Of a stretch of 64,000 nucleotides of DNA, positions 23,773 through 33,213 are shown in pieces. How positions within the stretch are numbered: the stretch's first letter is position 1; each line of letters begins with the position of its first letter. The translations under genes and the position numbers were made by a program. Under the pieces are notes generated by a model, which did not search any database, was not told the origin of the DNA, and saw only the letters and a list, made by a program, of their open reading frames with translations. The stretch covers positions 124,001 through 188,000 of the forward strand of contig NZ_FNUS01000006.1 of NCBI RefSeq assembly GCF_900108025.1. The letters run 5' to 3'. This DNA comes from Halpernia humi (GTDB taxonomy: Bacteria > Bacteroidota > Bacteroidia > Flavobacteriales > Weeksellaceae).

Positions 23773-24672
23773 TTACCATTTCTTCTTCCGCATATAAATA
23801 AAAATCACAATTTCAATAATCGCCATCAAGCACAAAACATAGTAGTAGCCGTGTTTTAGGTGTAGTTCTGGCATAATTTCGAAATTCATTCCATAAACGC
23901 CAGCGATGAAAGTGATCGGTAAAAAATAGACCGAAAAGATAGCCAAAAGTTTCATCACTTGGTTGGCTTTTTGATCAGAAAGTGCGATAAACATTGAAAT
24001 TAAGTTGGTAACTTGTGCATTTAGATGATCAAAATCTGCCGTAACATCTTTGTATTTATCTTTAAAATCTACCACTTCAGAATCTACTAAATTTAGAAGT
24101 TTGAATTTTTCAACCCAATCTGCTGAAATATTTAGAATTCTTGTATTGAGACCTGCTTTTCTTTTCAATCGGTATAAACGCCGAATTTGGTTTTTGTTGC
24201 TGGTGTTTTTCAAGAATATTTCGTCTTCTAAACGATCTAGAATAGCCATTAAATTGCGGGCTTCATCATCATAAGATTTCAAAACCTTTAAGGCCAAAAT
24301 CAATGCAATATCTTCCTTGCGAATTACTTCTAATTTTTTTTGGGCTTCTACTTTAGTTTCATGCACGCTTCGGTTTTTCATCCGATGAATGCTTATAATG
24401 GTTTTATCAAAAATAAAAACCCCTAATTTGGTACTCACATCGCTGATAGTACTCAGATTGGTGCGTTCTAATTCTGTATTTTCGCGCATCAGGTAAAAAT
24501 AGACCTCATCTACTTTTTCAAATTTTGGAAGATGGTTTGGGTCGATAGTATCTTCTAAAAGAAGATGATTAATGGAGTACCGTTCATGGATAAATTTTAA
24601 ATCTTCCGCAGTTGGTGCAACAACATCAATCCATTCACAATGCTCATTTTTAAGAAATATTTCTAAAGCCAT
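23773..24672 (-). CDS. corA: CorA family magnesium/cobalt transporter
   Basis: A 299-residue CorA-type channel. The signature GMN lies in GVYGMNFEIMPEL near 258-270, between the two C-terminal membrane helices (MKLLAIFSVYFLPITFIAG and YYVLCLMAIIEIVIFIYM). The large N-terminal cytoplasmic funnel includes LLLEDTIDPNHLPKFE, which is typical. It would import Mg2+ as a pentamer. The C-terminus ends MRKKKW, the usual basic tail. It converges on the DAO gene and diverges from fabH. Confidence 0.94.
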   Translation of the reverse strand: MALEIFLKNEHCEWIDVVAPTAEDLKFIHERYSINHLLLEDTIDPNHLPKFEKVDEVYFYLMRENTELERTNLSTISDVSTKLGVFIFDKTIISIHRMKNRSVHETKVEAQKKLEVIRKEDIALILALKVLKSYDDEARNLMAILDRLEDEIFLKNTSNKNQIRRLYRLKRKAGLNTRILNISADWVEKFKLLNLVDSEVVDFKDKYKDVTADFDHLNAQVTNLISMFIALSDQKANQVMKLLAIFSVYFLPITFIAGVYGMNFEIMPELHLKHGYYYVLCLMAIIEIVIFIYMRKKKW

Positions 24673-24736
24673 GTTACAAATTTAGTATAAAAAACTAGGT
24701 TATAAAATTGGTATTTTTCATCTGCTAAATAAACAT

Positions 24737-24744
24737 TATTTTTG
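24737..24744 (+). promoter_or_regulatory. Candidate -7 element for fabH
   Basis: TATTTTTG matches TAnnTTTG and lies 17 nt upstream of the ATG at 24762. The nearest TTG upstream is 26 nt away, longer than usual. Confidence 0.35.
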
Positions 24745-24761
24745 TGTTAAATTATTTTAAA

Positions 24762-25784
24762 ATGTATAAAAGTGTAATTGCGGGTATTGGGCATTACGTT
24801 CCAGAAAATATTGTGACCAATGATGATTTGTCTAAATTGATGACCACCAATGATGAATGGATTATAGAACGAACTGGTATTAAAGAAAGACACCATCGCA
24901 AAAATAGAAATGATTCTGAAGAAACAACCGCATATTTGGGATTTAGAGCGGCAGAAAATGCTTTAAGAAATGCAAAACTTTCGGCTAAAGATTTGGATTT
25001 TATCATTTTCGCAACTTTGAGTCCAGATTATTTTTTTCCAGGTTGCGGTGTTCTTTTGCAAGAAATGCTCGGCTGTGAGACGATTGGTGCTTTAGATGTC
25101 AGAAACCAATGTTCTGGTTTTGTGTATGCGATGAGCGTTGCAAATGCGTATATAAAATCTGGCGAATATAAAAATATTTTAGTTGTGGGCGCAGAAGTGC
25201 ACTCATTTGGTTTAGATTTTTCTGATGCTGGGCGAGGTGTTTCTGTAATTTTCGGCGATGGTGCAGGTGCATTAATTTTAAAAGCATCGGATGACGCAAA
25301 CATAAATGGTATTTTGGCCACCAATTTACATTCCGAAGGAAAATACGCAGAAGAACTTTGCACAAAATTCCCCGGATCTAAATTTGGCTGGAGCGATCGA
25401 ACTTTGCTAGAACCAGACGCGGTTTCCGCAGAAGAAATTTACCCGATAATGAATGGCAATTTTGTGTTTAAACACGCCGTAACGCGTTTCCCAGAAACCA
25501 TTATGGAAGTTTTAGATAAAGCAGGAAAGCGTGTAGAAGATTTGGATATGTTTATTCCACACCAAGCAAATTTGCGAATTTCACAATTTGTACAAAAAAA
25601 ATTGAATTTACCTGAAGAAAATATTTTTAATAATATTCAAAAATATGGCAATACAACGGCCGCTTCCATTCCTTTGGCTTTAAGCGAAGCCATCGAGCAA
25701 GGAAAAATAAAACGTGGAGATTTGGTCTGTTTATCGGCGTTTGGGAGCGGTTTTACTTGGGGAAGTATTTTGTTTGAATATTAA
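24762..25784 (+). CDS. fabH: 3-oxoacyl-ACP synthase III family protein (FabH)
   Basis: A 340-residue thiolase-fold condensing enzyme that starts fatty acid chains from acetyl- or branched acyl-CoA and malonyl-ACP. The catalytic triad is visible: Cys in VRNQCSGF near 117, His in FIPHQANLRI near 267 and Asn in KYGNTTAASIP near 297. GDGAGALIL precedes them. The start was set at the ATG at 24762 (MYKSVIAGIG); a TTG six codons upstream overlaps the promoter-like element. The gene is away from plsX/rpmF and other fab genes, so it may be a second KAS III copy; specificity cannot be told. Confidence 0.9.
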   Translation: MYKSVIAGIGHYVPENIVTNDDLSKLMTTNDEWIIERTGIKERHHRKNRNDSEETTAYLGFRAAENALRNAKLSAKDLDFIIFATLSPDYFFPGCGVLLQEMLGCETIGALDVRNQCSGFVYAMSVANAYIKSGEYKNILVVGAEVHSFGLDFSDAGRGVSVIFGDGAGALILKASDDANINGILATNLHSEGKYAEELCTKFPGSKFGWSDRTLLEPDAVSAEEIYPIMNGNFVFKHAVTRFPETIMEVLDKAGKRVEDLDMFIPHQANLRISQFVQKKLNLPEENIFNNIQKYGNTTAASIPLALSEAIEQGKIKRGDLVCLSAFGSGFTWGSILFEY

Positions 25785-25822
25785 TTTTTGGTTTTGCTTT
25801 AATTAAATTAAAATCATTTTTT

Positions 25823-26071
25823 GTGAAAATAACTTTTAAAATTGAATATAAGTATGAAAATGGTTACGTTCTCGCACGCTTATTAAATTTAAAAGAAAAT
25901 ATAGAACTAAAAGTAAATGCAAAATTGGAGACATTTAATATTAAAAATATTGCGCCTTCAAATGCTTTGAACACAGGAAACAAGCAAAGAACAGATTTGT
26001 TTGTTTTCTGTTTAAAAAATAAAGCAACTTTAGAAAAATTAACGGTCGGAAAAATAGTGGAATTAGTATAA
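25823..26071 (+). CDS. Small protein of unknown function (82 aa)
   Basis: An 82-residue protein with a GTG start at 25823, 38 nt after fabH. It is basic, without signal or membrane helix, and begins with alternating hydrophobic residues (MKITFKIEYKYENGYVLARLL) that suggest beta strands. It ends KLTVGKIVELV. I do not recognise the family. Regular codon use, length and position directly behind fabH favour a real gene, possibly co-transcribed. It converges on the DUF5916 gene, with stops 10 nt apart. Confidence 0.55.
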   Translation: MKITFKIEYKYENGYVLARLLNLKENIELKVNAKLETFNIKNIAPSNALNTGNKQRTDLFVFCLKNKATLEKLTVGKIVELV

Positions 26072-26080
26072 TTTGCAACT

Positions 26081-28504
26081 TTATAACTTTTCTTTTTTAC
26101 TTAAAAGATGTTTCACCGCATTATAATCTATAAAATAAGTAACTTTCAAACTCAAAGTGTTATTCATCGGTTCATTAAATAATTGATTAAAGTTATTTCT
26201 AAAATTAACTTTAGAATAATTTAAACTGTTCTGAACGGCATTTTGATAAAGCAAAGTGAGTTGACTTCCCGGCGCAAAATACCAAGAATAGCGTAAATCT
26301 ATATTCCAAGCATTATAAGTTTGGTTTTTTATGCTGTAATTATTAACGTCTGAAACGCGACCATTATCTTGCAAAATTCCAAATTTTTTGTAATTGACTT
26401 CGGTATAATAATGCCTTAAATTGAAACTAATCAACATCGTATTATTGATGGCGTACCGAGAAGTAAGGCCATTTATCACCGTATTTCTGTTTCTGGTTCC
26501 GATGTAAATATTTGCATTTTGATTTCCAGCAAAGCCTTGTTCTTGGTTACTAATATCAGATGAGCCATTATATTCTAAAGAAAAATGATCAGAAAAACGG
26601 TATCTAAAACCCAATTCATTGTACATTCTATTTCTTCCAGTTTGATCGTACATGTAATAATCTATCGCAAAACTGTAAGTTAGTTTTTTGCGATTGTCTG
26701 AATTATAATAAAGATAAGGATTAATGTGTGCCGGTATAAATAAGTATTTCCCGAAAGTTCTTGGCTCATACAAATCATTTTCACCCACGGGAAAACTGTG
26801 AACGCCCACGGTATAATTTCGAAATTGTTTGTCTTGAAAACCGATATTGGTATTAAAATCAAAAACTTGAAAAAGATCGGTATCTAATCTTCTGCCATAA
26901 TTTATATTGTTGTTCCAATTGATATTATTATAATTTTTGTTGGGCTGCAAAAGGTGATAGCCGTAATAACCATGAAAACTATAATAATTGGTTGGTCCGG
27001 TATATCCCAAATCATCGATATTATAATTTTTAGAAATGGCTTCAAAATCAAATGCATATTGGCTTTTTCCAGATATTTTTCCAACGCCGGCAGCGATATC
27101 TGTTCCGAATATTTTAGTATTATCTTTCACATAGCTGCCTTTAAAGTTGCTATAGAAATTGTATTTATTTTTTTTATCTGTTAGATTTGTCAAAATTGCG
27201 GTTGCATTTGCATCGCGAAAATCTCCCGCTCTGGTGACGTTTGTGTTTACAAAAGATACTGAAGAATTGCCGTTAAAACGCTGGTCTAGCACAATCACGT
27301 TATAATTAGCAAGTGGTTCCAAGGTTTCTGTTCGTATTTGTCCAGTTGCATTATTAATGATTTCAGCATCGGTTTTTTTCGTAATTCCATTAAAAAAGCC
27401 AATCCCCAATCCTTTATTTGTTCGGCCAGAAATCTTTGTAGCATTTAATAATTTTACTTTTTGAATATTTTTAACCAAACTTTCGACACTCTTTAAATTG
27501 GGATCTCGCGAGGGATAATCGCCTACACGACGCGAATAAAATAAATTTCCTTTGCTGAAAAGTTCCGTTCCTTCTGTAAAAAAAGCACGATTTTCTGTAA
27601 ATTGCTGCTCGAAGGGACTTAAATTTAAAATAGTCGCATCAAATGCAGTTTGGCCAAAATCTGGAATCAAAGTGGTGTCTAACGTAAAAGCATCGTTTAT
27701 CCCATATTTTACGTCCATTCCACCATTTATACTTGCCGTTGTTTTCCCGTCGTAATTATTGAGATAAGTAGAAAAATAGGGGAGAAAAGATAATCGCACA
27801 GGTGTGTTTATTTTTTCGATACCTTTTAAAGTGCCATCAAATAATAGAAGCGAATTTTTTTTATTATCTACAAAATTCCAGGTGGTTTTTACTTTATTTC
27901 TTCGGGTAAATCTAATAAAATTTAATCCCCATTTTTGGATATCTTTTTTAGGAAAACGCAGTTCAGAAAACGGAATTTTCATTTCTACTGCCCAACCTTT
28001 TTCATTTATTTTTGCGGCACTATACCAAACTGCGCTCCAGTTTCCGTCTTCATTATCGTTGGTAAGTTTGGCGTCAAACTGCACGCCGCTTGGCATTACA
28101 AGAAATTCTAAACTTTGTTGTTTGTCATTATAACCATTTAGTAAAACATCAAAAAAATCATCATTGCCCACATCATCGCGTTCTACTAATTCTTTTGCAA
28201 TTTTATCTGGTTCTGGGTCGTACATCATCGCACTGATGTAAATTGCGGTATCGTCGTACAAAATTTTCACTTCTGTTCTAAAATCAGGGGATTCAGCCTT
28301 TCCATTTTGTGGTTGAAATTCTACAAAATTTTGCGCGACTGGGACGTTTTTCCAAATTTCTTCATCTAAAATGCCATCTATTTTAGGAGCAGAAGAAACT
28401 TTGATGGCTGTAATTTCTTTTCTAACAATACTGTCTTCCGACTTTTTTTGCGCAAAAAATATAGAACTAGCAGAAAGACAAATTATTAAATAAAAGATTC
28501 TCAT
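26081..28504 (-). CDS. CBM9-like/DUF5916 outer-membrane protein, paralogue 1
   Basis: An 807-residue exported protein (signal peptide 1-18, ending FFAQ). Residues ~30-230 resemble the carbohydrate-binding family 9-like domain: KIDGILDEEIWKNVP, DTAIYISAMMYDPEP and AVEMKIPFSELRFP. The rest is DUF5916, rich in alternating strands with aromatic ends (FDFNTNIGFQDKQFRNYTVG, WNIDLRYSWYFAPGSQLTLLYQN), probably an outer-membrane beta barrel. No substrate is known for the family. It is closely related to the next gene on the same strand over the whole length, so the pair arose by tandem duplication. Confidence 0.87.
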   Translation of the reverse strand: MRIFYLIICLSASSIFFAQKKSEDSIVRKEITAIKVSSAPKIDGILDEEIWKNVPVAQNFVEFQPQNGKAESPDFRTEVKILYDDTAIYISAMMYDPEPDKIAKELVERDDVGNDDFFDVLLNGYNDKQQSLEFLVMPSGVQFDAKLTNDNEDGNWSAVWYSAAKINEKGWAVEMKIPFSELRFPKKDIQKWGLNFIRFTRRNKVKTTWNFVDNKKNSLLLFDGTLKGIEKINTPVRLSFLPYFSTYLNNYDGKTTASINGGMDVKYGINDAFTLDTTLIPDFGQTAFDATILNLSPFEQQFTENRAFFTEGTELFSKGNLFYSRRVGDYPSRDPNLKSVESLVKNIQKVKLLNATKISGRTNKGLGIGFFNGITKKTDAEIINNATGQIRTETLEPLANYNVIVLDQRFNGNSSVSFVNTNVTRAGDFRDANATAILTNLTDKKNKYNFYSNFKGSYVKDNTKIFGTDIAAGVGKISGKSQYAFDFEAISKNYNIDDLGYTGPTNYYSFHGYYGYHLLQPNKNYNNINWNNNINYGRRLDTDLFQVFDFNTNIGFQDKQFRNYTVGVHSFPVGENDLYEPRTFGKYLFIPAHINPYLYYNSDNRKKLTYSFAIDYYMYDQTGRNRMYNELGFRYRFSDHFSLEYNGSSDISNQEQGFAGNQNANIYIGTRNRNTVINGLTSRYAINNTMLISFNLRHYYTEVNYKKFGILQDNGRVSDVNNYSIKNQTYNAWNIDLRYSWYFAPGSQLTLLYQNAVQNSLNYSKVNFRNNFNQLFNEPMNNTLSLKVTYFIDYNAVKHLLSKKEKL

Positions 28505-28643
28505 TAATTAGTTTTCAGATAAGACAACTGTTTAGGCGATTGTGTTACATCAAATAAAAAAAACAGAACTTTTTCTTTTATTAAATAGAAAATAAATGAC
28601 AAAAACTTTTTTGACTATTTTATGAATGTGTTTTTGTTAAAAA

Positions 28644-31055
28644 TTATTTCAGCCAATTTCGTACTGAATTATAGTCGATAAAATAAGTAACTTTCAAACT
28701 CACGGTGTTGTTCATCGGTTCATTAAATAAATTACTGAAATTGTTTTTGAAGTTAACTTTAGAATAATTCAAATAATTTTCGGCTGCATTTTGGTAAAGT
28801 AAAGTAATTTGGCTTCCTGGCGCAAACCACCAAGAATAGCGCAAATCTATGTTCCAAGTATTGTATGTTTGGTTGTCGGATGTGTAATTATTAACCTCAG
28901 AAACGCGTCCGTCATCTTGCAAAATACCAAAATTTTTGTAGTTGACTTCCGTATAATAATGCCGTAAACTGAAATTAAGCGACATTTTATTATTAATGGT
29001 ATATTTTGAAGTTAACTCATTTGTAACGGTATTTCTATTTCTTGTGCCGATGTAAATGTTAGAATTTTGTTTGCCCACATAGCCTTGTTCTCGATTGCTA
29101 ATGTTATAACTGGCGATATATTCTAAAGATAAATGGTCAGAAATGCGATAACTCAAATCTAATTGATTGTTAATTTTTGTTCTTCCCTTTTGCTGGTAGG
29201 CATAATAATCTACCGAAAAATAATAGTTAAATTTCTTTCGTGTATCAGAATTATACCAAATCCAAGGATTGACGTAAGCGGGGATAAATAGGTATTTGCC
29301 AAATGTGCGTGGTTCAAATAAGTCGTTTTCACCTTTTGGTGTTAATAATAAACCACCGCCCAAGTTCCGGAATTTTTTATCTAAAAATGAAAAATTAGAA
29401 TAGATAGATAATATTTTAAACAAATCTGTATCTAATCTTCTTGCATAATTTACATTGGCATTTACGGTTATTTTATTGAAATTTTTGCTAGGACGGAGCA
29501 AAGTGTAACTGTAGTTTCCGTTGTAATTAATAAAATTGGTTTCGCCTGTGTAACCTAGGTCATCAATATTGTAATTTTTAGAAATACTCTCAAAACCCAA
29601 TGAATATCGGTTTTTCCCCGAAATTTTTCCAACTCCAGCATTTAGGTCGGTACCAAAAGTTTTGGTATTATCTTTTACATAACTTCCTTTTAGACCGCCA
29701 AAAACGTTGTATTTATTTTTTTTATCTGTTAAATCAAAGAGTAATGCTGTTGCATTGGCATCTCGAAAATCACCGGCTCTGGTGACGTTAGTGTTGATTA
29801 ATGAGACAGAGGAATTGCCGTTAAAACGTTGGTCTAAAACTGTTACATTATAGTTTGCAAGCGGTTCTAAAGTTTCTTTGCGAATGTTTCCCGTTACGGT
29901 ATCACGAATTTCAACTTGTGATTTTTCGGTAATGGCATTAAAAAAGCCAACGCCTAAACCTTTGTTGGTTCGTCCCGATATTTTCGTGGCATTTAATAAT
30001 TTTACTTTTTGGATGCTGCCAACTAATACTTCATTTGTCCCTAAGTTTGGGTCGCGCGAGGGATAATCGCCCACACGGCGGGAATAAAATAAATCCCCTT
30101 TGCTAAAAAGTTCAGTTCCTTCTGTAAAAAAAGCACGATTTTCTGTAAATTGTTGCTCAAAAGGTCCTAAATTTAAAATAGTGTTATCAAACGTGGTTTG
30201 CCCAAAATCTGGAATAAGTGTTGTGTCTAAAGTAAAAGCATCGTTGATGCCGTATTTTACATCTAGTCCGCCATTTACGCGTGTGGTATTTGTGCCATCG
30301 TAATTATTTAAATAAGTAGAGAAATAGGGTAGAAAAGATAATCTTACCGGTGTGTTTATATTTTTAATACCGTTTAAAACACCGTCGTAGAGCAAGAAGG
30401 AACCTTTCTTGTTATCGACGAAATTCCAAGTACTTTTTATTTTACTTCTACGAATTAGTCGCACGAAATTTATACCCCATTTTTGGATGTCTTTCTTGGG
30501 AAAACGAAGTTCAGAAAACGGGATTTTCATTTCTACCGACCATCCATTTTCATTTATTTTTGTTGCGCTATACCAAACGGCGCTCCAATTTTTGTCTTCG
30601 CCAGTATTGTTGGTGAGTTTAGCGTCAAATTGCACACCGCTGGGCATTATCATGAATTCTAGACTTTGTTGCTTGTCATTATAACCATTAATTAAAACAT
30701 TAAAATAATCATCAAAGCCAATGTTATCGCGTTCTGTTAATTCTTTTCCAATTTTTTTAGGATCTGGGTCATACAATGTGGCACCTATATAAATGCCAGT
30801 ATCATCATACAAAATCTTTACTTCAGTTCTAAAATCGGGGGATTCTGCTTTGCCATTTTCAGGCTCTAATTGTACAAAATTTTTGGCTAAAGGAACATTT
30901 TGCCAAACTTCATCGTCTAAAATGCCATCAATTTTTGGTGCTTTAGAAGTTTTGATGGCCGTAATTTCTTTTCTAGCAATACTGTCTTGTGTTTTATCTT
31001 GCGCAAAAATATTCACGCTTCCTAAAAAACAAAAAAGTATTAAGAAAAATTTCAT
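28644..31055 (-). CDS. CBM9-like/DUF5916 outer-membrane protein, paralogue 2
   Basis: An 803-residue paralogue of the neighbouring gene, with a signal peptide 1-18 ending IFAQ. It has the same CBM9-like N-terminal domain (KIDGILDDEVWQNVP) and DUF5916 barrel-like remainder, ending VTYFIDYNSVRNWL. Long blocks around residues 200-330 are nearly identical between the two, while the barrel strands in the 500-650 region differ more, as expected if surface loops diverge. It lies 139 nt upstream of paralogue 1 in the direction of transcription, so they could share a transcript. Substrate and role are unknown. Confidence 0.87.
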   Translation of the reverse strand: MKFFLILFCFLGSVNIFAQDKTQDSIARKEITAIKTSKAPKIDGILDDEVWQNVPLAKNFVQLEPENGKAESPDFRTEVKILYDDTGIYIGATLYDPDPKKIGKELTERDNIGFDDYFNVLINGYNDKQQSLEFMIMPSGVQFDAKLTNNTGEDKNWSAVWYSATKINENGWSVEMKIPFSELRFPKKDIQKWGINFVRLIRRSKIKSTWNFVDNKKGSFLLYDGVLNGIKNINTPVRLSFLPYFSTYLNNYDGTNTTRVNGGLDVKYGINDAFTLDTTLIPDFGQTTFDNTILNLGPFEQQFTENRAFFTEGTELFSKGDLFYSRRVGDYPSRDPNLGTNEVLVGSIQKVKLLNATKISGRTNKGLGVGFFNAITEKSQVEIRDTVTGNIRKETLEPLANYNVTVLDQRFNGNSSVSLINTNVTRAGDFRDANATALLFDLTDKKNKYNVFGGLKGSYVKDNTKTFGTDLNAGVGKISGKNRYSLGFESISKNYNIDDLGYTGETNFINYNGNYSYTLLRPSKNFNKITVNANVNYARRLDTDLFKILSIYSNFSFLDKKFRNLGGGLLLTPKGENDLFEPRTFGKYLFIPAYVNPWIWYNSDTRKKFNYYFSVDYYAYQQKGRTKINNQLDLSYRISDHLSLEYIASYNISNREQGYVGKQNSNIYIGTRNRNTVTNELTSKYTINNKMSLNFSLRHYYTEVNYKNFGILQDDGRVSEVNNYTSDNQTYNTWNIDLRYSWWFAPGSQITLLYQNAAENYLNYSKVNFKNNFSNLFNEPMNNTVSLKVTYFIDYNSVRNWLK

Positions 31056-31082
31056 TAAATAGTTTTAAAAATTGTTCATATT

Positions 31083-31108
31083 AAAAAAGCAGATTAAAAA
31101 TCTGCTTT
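31083..31108 (-). terminator. Terminator after the DUF3108 gene
   Basis: On the minus strand AAAGCAGATT pairs perfectly with AATCTGCTTT around a TTT loop, and the Ts continue. It lies 21 nt past the DUF3108 stop and separates it from the DUF5916 pair. Confidence 0.82.
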
Positions 31109-31129
31109 ATAACTTTTCAAAAATAGTAA

Positions 31130-31900
31130 TTATTTCCTAAAATACAGGGGATACTTTACATTTTTAAAACTTTCTAAATCAGCTTTTAATGAGCCAACTG
31201 CAAGTTCGGCTTTTATGGCAACAGGCAAGTGGTTTTTATCGTTGCTAACCCACATCGTAACACTTTCATTGTCTTTAAAAACACGCCCGCTTAATACAGA
31301 TGGAATAATTTTCAAACAATTAATTCGTCCAAATTTAGTCTTTACATTTTCATTTCCAATCACTTTTAATTGAAAAGGAAAGAGGCCATCATCTATCCAA
31401 ATATTCATTTTTATTACTGCTCCAGGCTTCAACTGGGTAGAATCTAAACTTCGCAAATAGTAAAATGCTGAAAGCATATCTTGCACACCTTTCGCAGTTT
31501 TAATAACTCTAGAGCCATTTGCGGGTTTTTCTTTATCCGTTAAAATCACAGTTTGATTCTCATGGTTAAAAACACTTTGGTAATGCTGGGTATAATTTCC
31601 TTCGTGCACATCTCTAACATAGAAACTTGGCAAACCCGTCGCGATATTGATGAAACTTTCATACAAATCATCTGTTTTAAAGAATGCGCGCACCGCACCA
31701 GTTGTTTTGCCTACGCCTTTTACAAAAAAATGCGGTTCGTTTTTATAATTGGTTTTTAGTGAAGTTAAAGTGGCACTTCCGGCGGTTAGAAAACCATAAT
31801 GTATTCTATAAGTAAGTGTTTCACCAGAATTAATATTATCAATTTGTGCGAAAAAAAGCGCTGATAAACAGACACCAAATAAAACTAAAATTTTTCTCAT
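31130..31900 (-). CDS. DUF3108 domain-containing secreted protein
   Basis: A 256-residue protein with a signal peptide (1-18, ending FFAQ). DUF3108 landmarks are GETLTYRIHYGFLTAGSATL near 25-44, FFKTDDLYESFIN near 92, GVQDMLSAFYYLRSLD near 157 and VTMWVSNDKNHLPVAIKAEL near 220. The family is thought to be periplasmic and beta-rich, with no established activity. It is on its own, with a terminator behind it and two TAnnTTTG-like elements before it. No functional link with the DUF5916 genes can be shown. Confidence 0.85.
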   Translation of the reverse strand: MRKILVLFGVCLSALFFAQIDNINSGETLTYRIHYGFLTAGSATLTSLKTNYKNEPHFFVKGVGKTTGAVRAFFKTDDLYESFINIATGLPSFYVRDVHEGNYTQHYQSVFNHENQTVILTDKEKPANGSRVIKTAKGVQDMLSAFYYLRSLDSTQLKPGAVIKMNIWIDDGLFPFQLKVIGNENVKTKFGRINCLKIIPSVLSGRVFKDNESVTMWVSNDKNHLPVAIKAELAVGSLKADLESFKNVKYPLYFRK

Positions 31901-31913
31901 AATCTTTCTTTTA

Positions 31914-31921
31914 CAAAAATA
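31914..31921 (-). promoter_or_regulatory. Candidate -7 element for the DUF3108 gene
   Basis: On the minus strand this reads TATTTTTG, 13 nt before the ATG at 31900. A second match, TAAATTTG, lies just upstream at 31926-31933. No -33 TTG fits either. Confidence 0.35.
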
Positions 31922-32016
31922 TTGCCAAATTTAAGAACTCATTTAATACTGCCATTGCTGCATATTTGAAGAATTACTGTCTGATATTTGTCAGCGAACT
32001 TTCTTTTAAAATTTAG

Positions 32017-32024
32017 TAAATTTG
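32017..32024 (+). promoter_or_regulatory. Candidate -7 element for the ferredoxin reductase gene
   Basis: TAAATTTG, an exact TAnnTTTG match, is 33 nt before the ATG at 32058. The nearest upstream TTG (31988-31990) is 26 nt away, so the -33 box is uncertain. Confidence 0.4.
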
Positions 32025-32057
32025 CTAAATTATTTTTTTTATTAAATATACTATTAA

Positions 32058-33110
32058 ATGATTAGCACAGATTTATTAATTATAGGAGCCGGCCCAACCG
32101 GACTTTTTGCTGTTTTTGAAGCCGGTTTACTAAAATTGAAATGCCATCTAATAGATGCTTTGCCACAACCAGGCGGACAATTAACCGAACTTTATCCTAA
32201 AAAGCCAATTTTTGACATTCCTGGTTATCCCGCCATAAATGCTGGTGATTTAGTTGACAATTTAATGGAACAAATTAAACAATTTCAACCCGGTTTTACT
32301 TTGGGTGAAACGGCTGAAATTATTAATAAATTAGAAGATGGCACTTTTGAAGTCATCAGCAATAAAGGGACTGTGCATCATGCAAAAGCCGTTGCAATCG
32401 CAGGTGGTTTGGGCACTTTTGAACCTCGAAAACCACTTTTAGAAAATATTGAAAAATTTGAAGAAAATGGAGTTGAATATTTCGTAAAGGAACCAGAACA
32501 TTTTAGAAATAAAAAAATTGTAATTGCAGGCGGTGGCGACTCTGCTTTGGATTGGGCCATTTTTTTATCCGATGTTGCAAGCGAAGTTACTTTAATTCAC
32601 CGTAGAAATGAATTTCGGGGCGCATTGGATTCTGTAGAAAAGGTGCAAGCTTTGAAAGATGCAGGAAAAATTAATTTGATTACACCTGCAGAAGTGGTTG
32701 CTTTGAAAGGCGATTCTCATATTTCTGCAATTTCCATAAAATCTAATGACGAAATTATCGATATAGAAACCGATTTTTTTATTCCGCTTTTTGGTTTAAC
32801 TCCGAAATTGGGTGCTATTGCCAATTGGGGTTTAGAAATCGAAAAAAATGCTATTAAAGTTAATAATGCCTTGGATTATCAAACCAATATCGACGGTATT
32901 TATGCAATCGGCGACGTTAATACCTATCCTGGAAAATTAAAATTAATTTTATGCGGTTTTCACGAAGCCACTTTGATGTGTCAAAGTGTTTACAATCGAA
33001 TAAATCCGGGTAAAAAATATGTTTTAAAATATACCACTGTAAGTGGAGTAGATGGTTTTGACGGCACGCGTAAAGAGGCAGAAAAAGCGGTAGTTATGAA
33101 AATAGATTAA
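32058..33110 (+). CDS. Ferredoxin--NADP(+) reductase, thioredoxin-reductase-like
   Basis: A 350-residue FAD/NAD(P)-binding protein. The FAD motif IIGAGPTGLFAVFEAG is near 7-22, and the NADPH motif IAGGGDSALDWAIFL near 156-170. YAIGDVNTYPGKLKLILCGFHEA near 280-302 is the second FAD block. The CxxC of true thioredoxin reductases is absent, which with the length points to the TrxR-like ferredoxin/flavodoxin reductase type. The 2Fe-2S ferredoxin 103 nt downstream is the probable electron partner. The C-terminal extension after residue 310 (KYVLKYTTVSGVDGFDG) is typical of this subgroup. Confidence 0.9.
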   Translation: MISTDLLIIGAGPTGLFAVFEAGLLKLKCHLIDALPQPGGQLTELYPKKPIFDIPGYPAINAGDLVDNLMEQIKQFQPGFTLGETAEIINKLEDGTFEVISNKGTVHHAKAVAIAGGLGTFEPRKPLLENIEKFEENGVEYFVKEPEHFRNKKIVIAGGGDSALDWAIFLSDVASEVTLIHRRNEFRGALDSVEKVQALKDAGKINLITPAEVVALKGDSHISAISIKSNDEIIDIETDFFIPLFGLTPKLGAIANWGLEIEKNAIKVNNALDYQTNIDGIYAIGDVNTYPGKLKLILCGFHEATLMCQSVYNRINPGKKYVLKYTTVSGVDGFDGTRKEAEKAVVMKID

Positions 33111-33111
33111 A

Positions 33112-33124
33112 GCCACGAAGTGGC
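33112..33124. repeat. Small inverted repeat between reductase and ferredoxin genes
   Basis: GCCAC and GTGGC are separated by GAA. The hairpin has no T-run, so it is more like a dispersed palindrome than a terminator. Confidence 0.4.
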
Positions 33125-33213
33125 GACTGCAATAGAAAACCGCAAAAATATTTTGAAATATTTATTTTTTTAGAACAATTTTTGGCAATTTAAATCAATC
33201 ATCAATTATCGCA

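Noticed and set aside
25028-25365. Two overlapping minus-strand frames inside fabH
   Set aside because: They cover the catalytic region of a clear KAS III gene, are Ser/Pro- or His/Gln-rich and overlap one another. They are shadows.
30409-31062. Open frames on the plus strand inside the DUF5916 gene
   Set aside because: They mirror the strong codon bias of the gene on the other strand, occur at the same places in both paralogues (27552-28133 and 30100-30684) and lack protein features.
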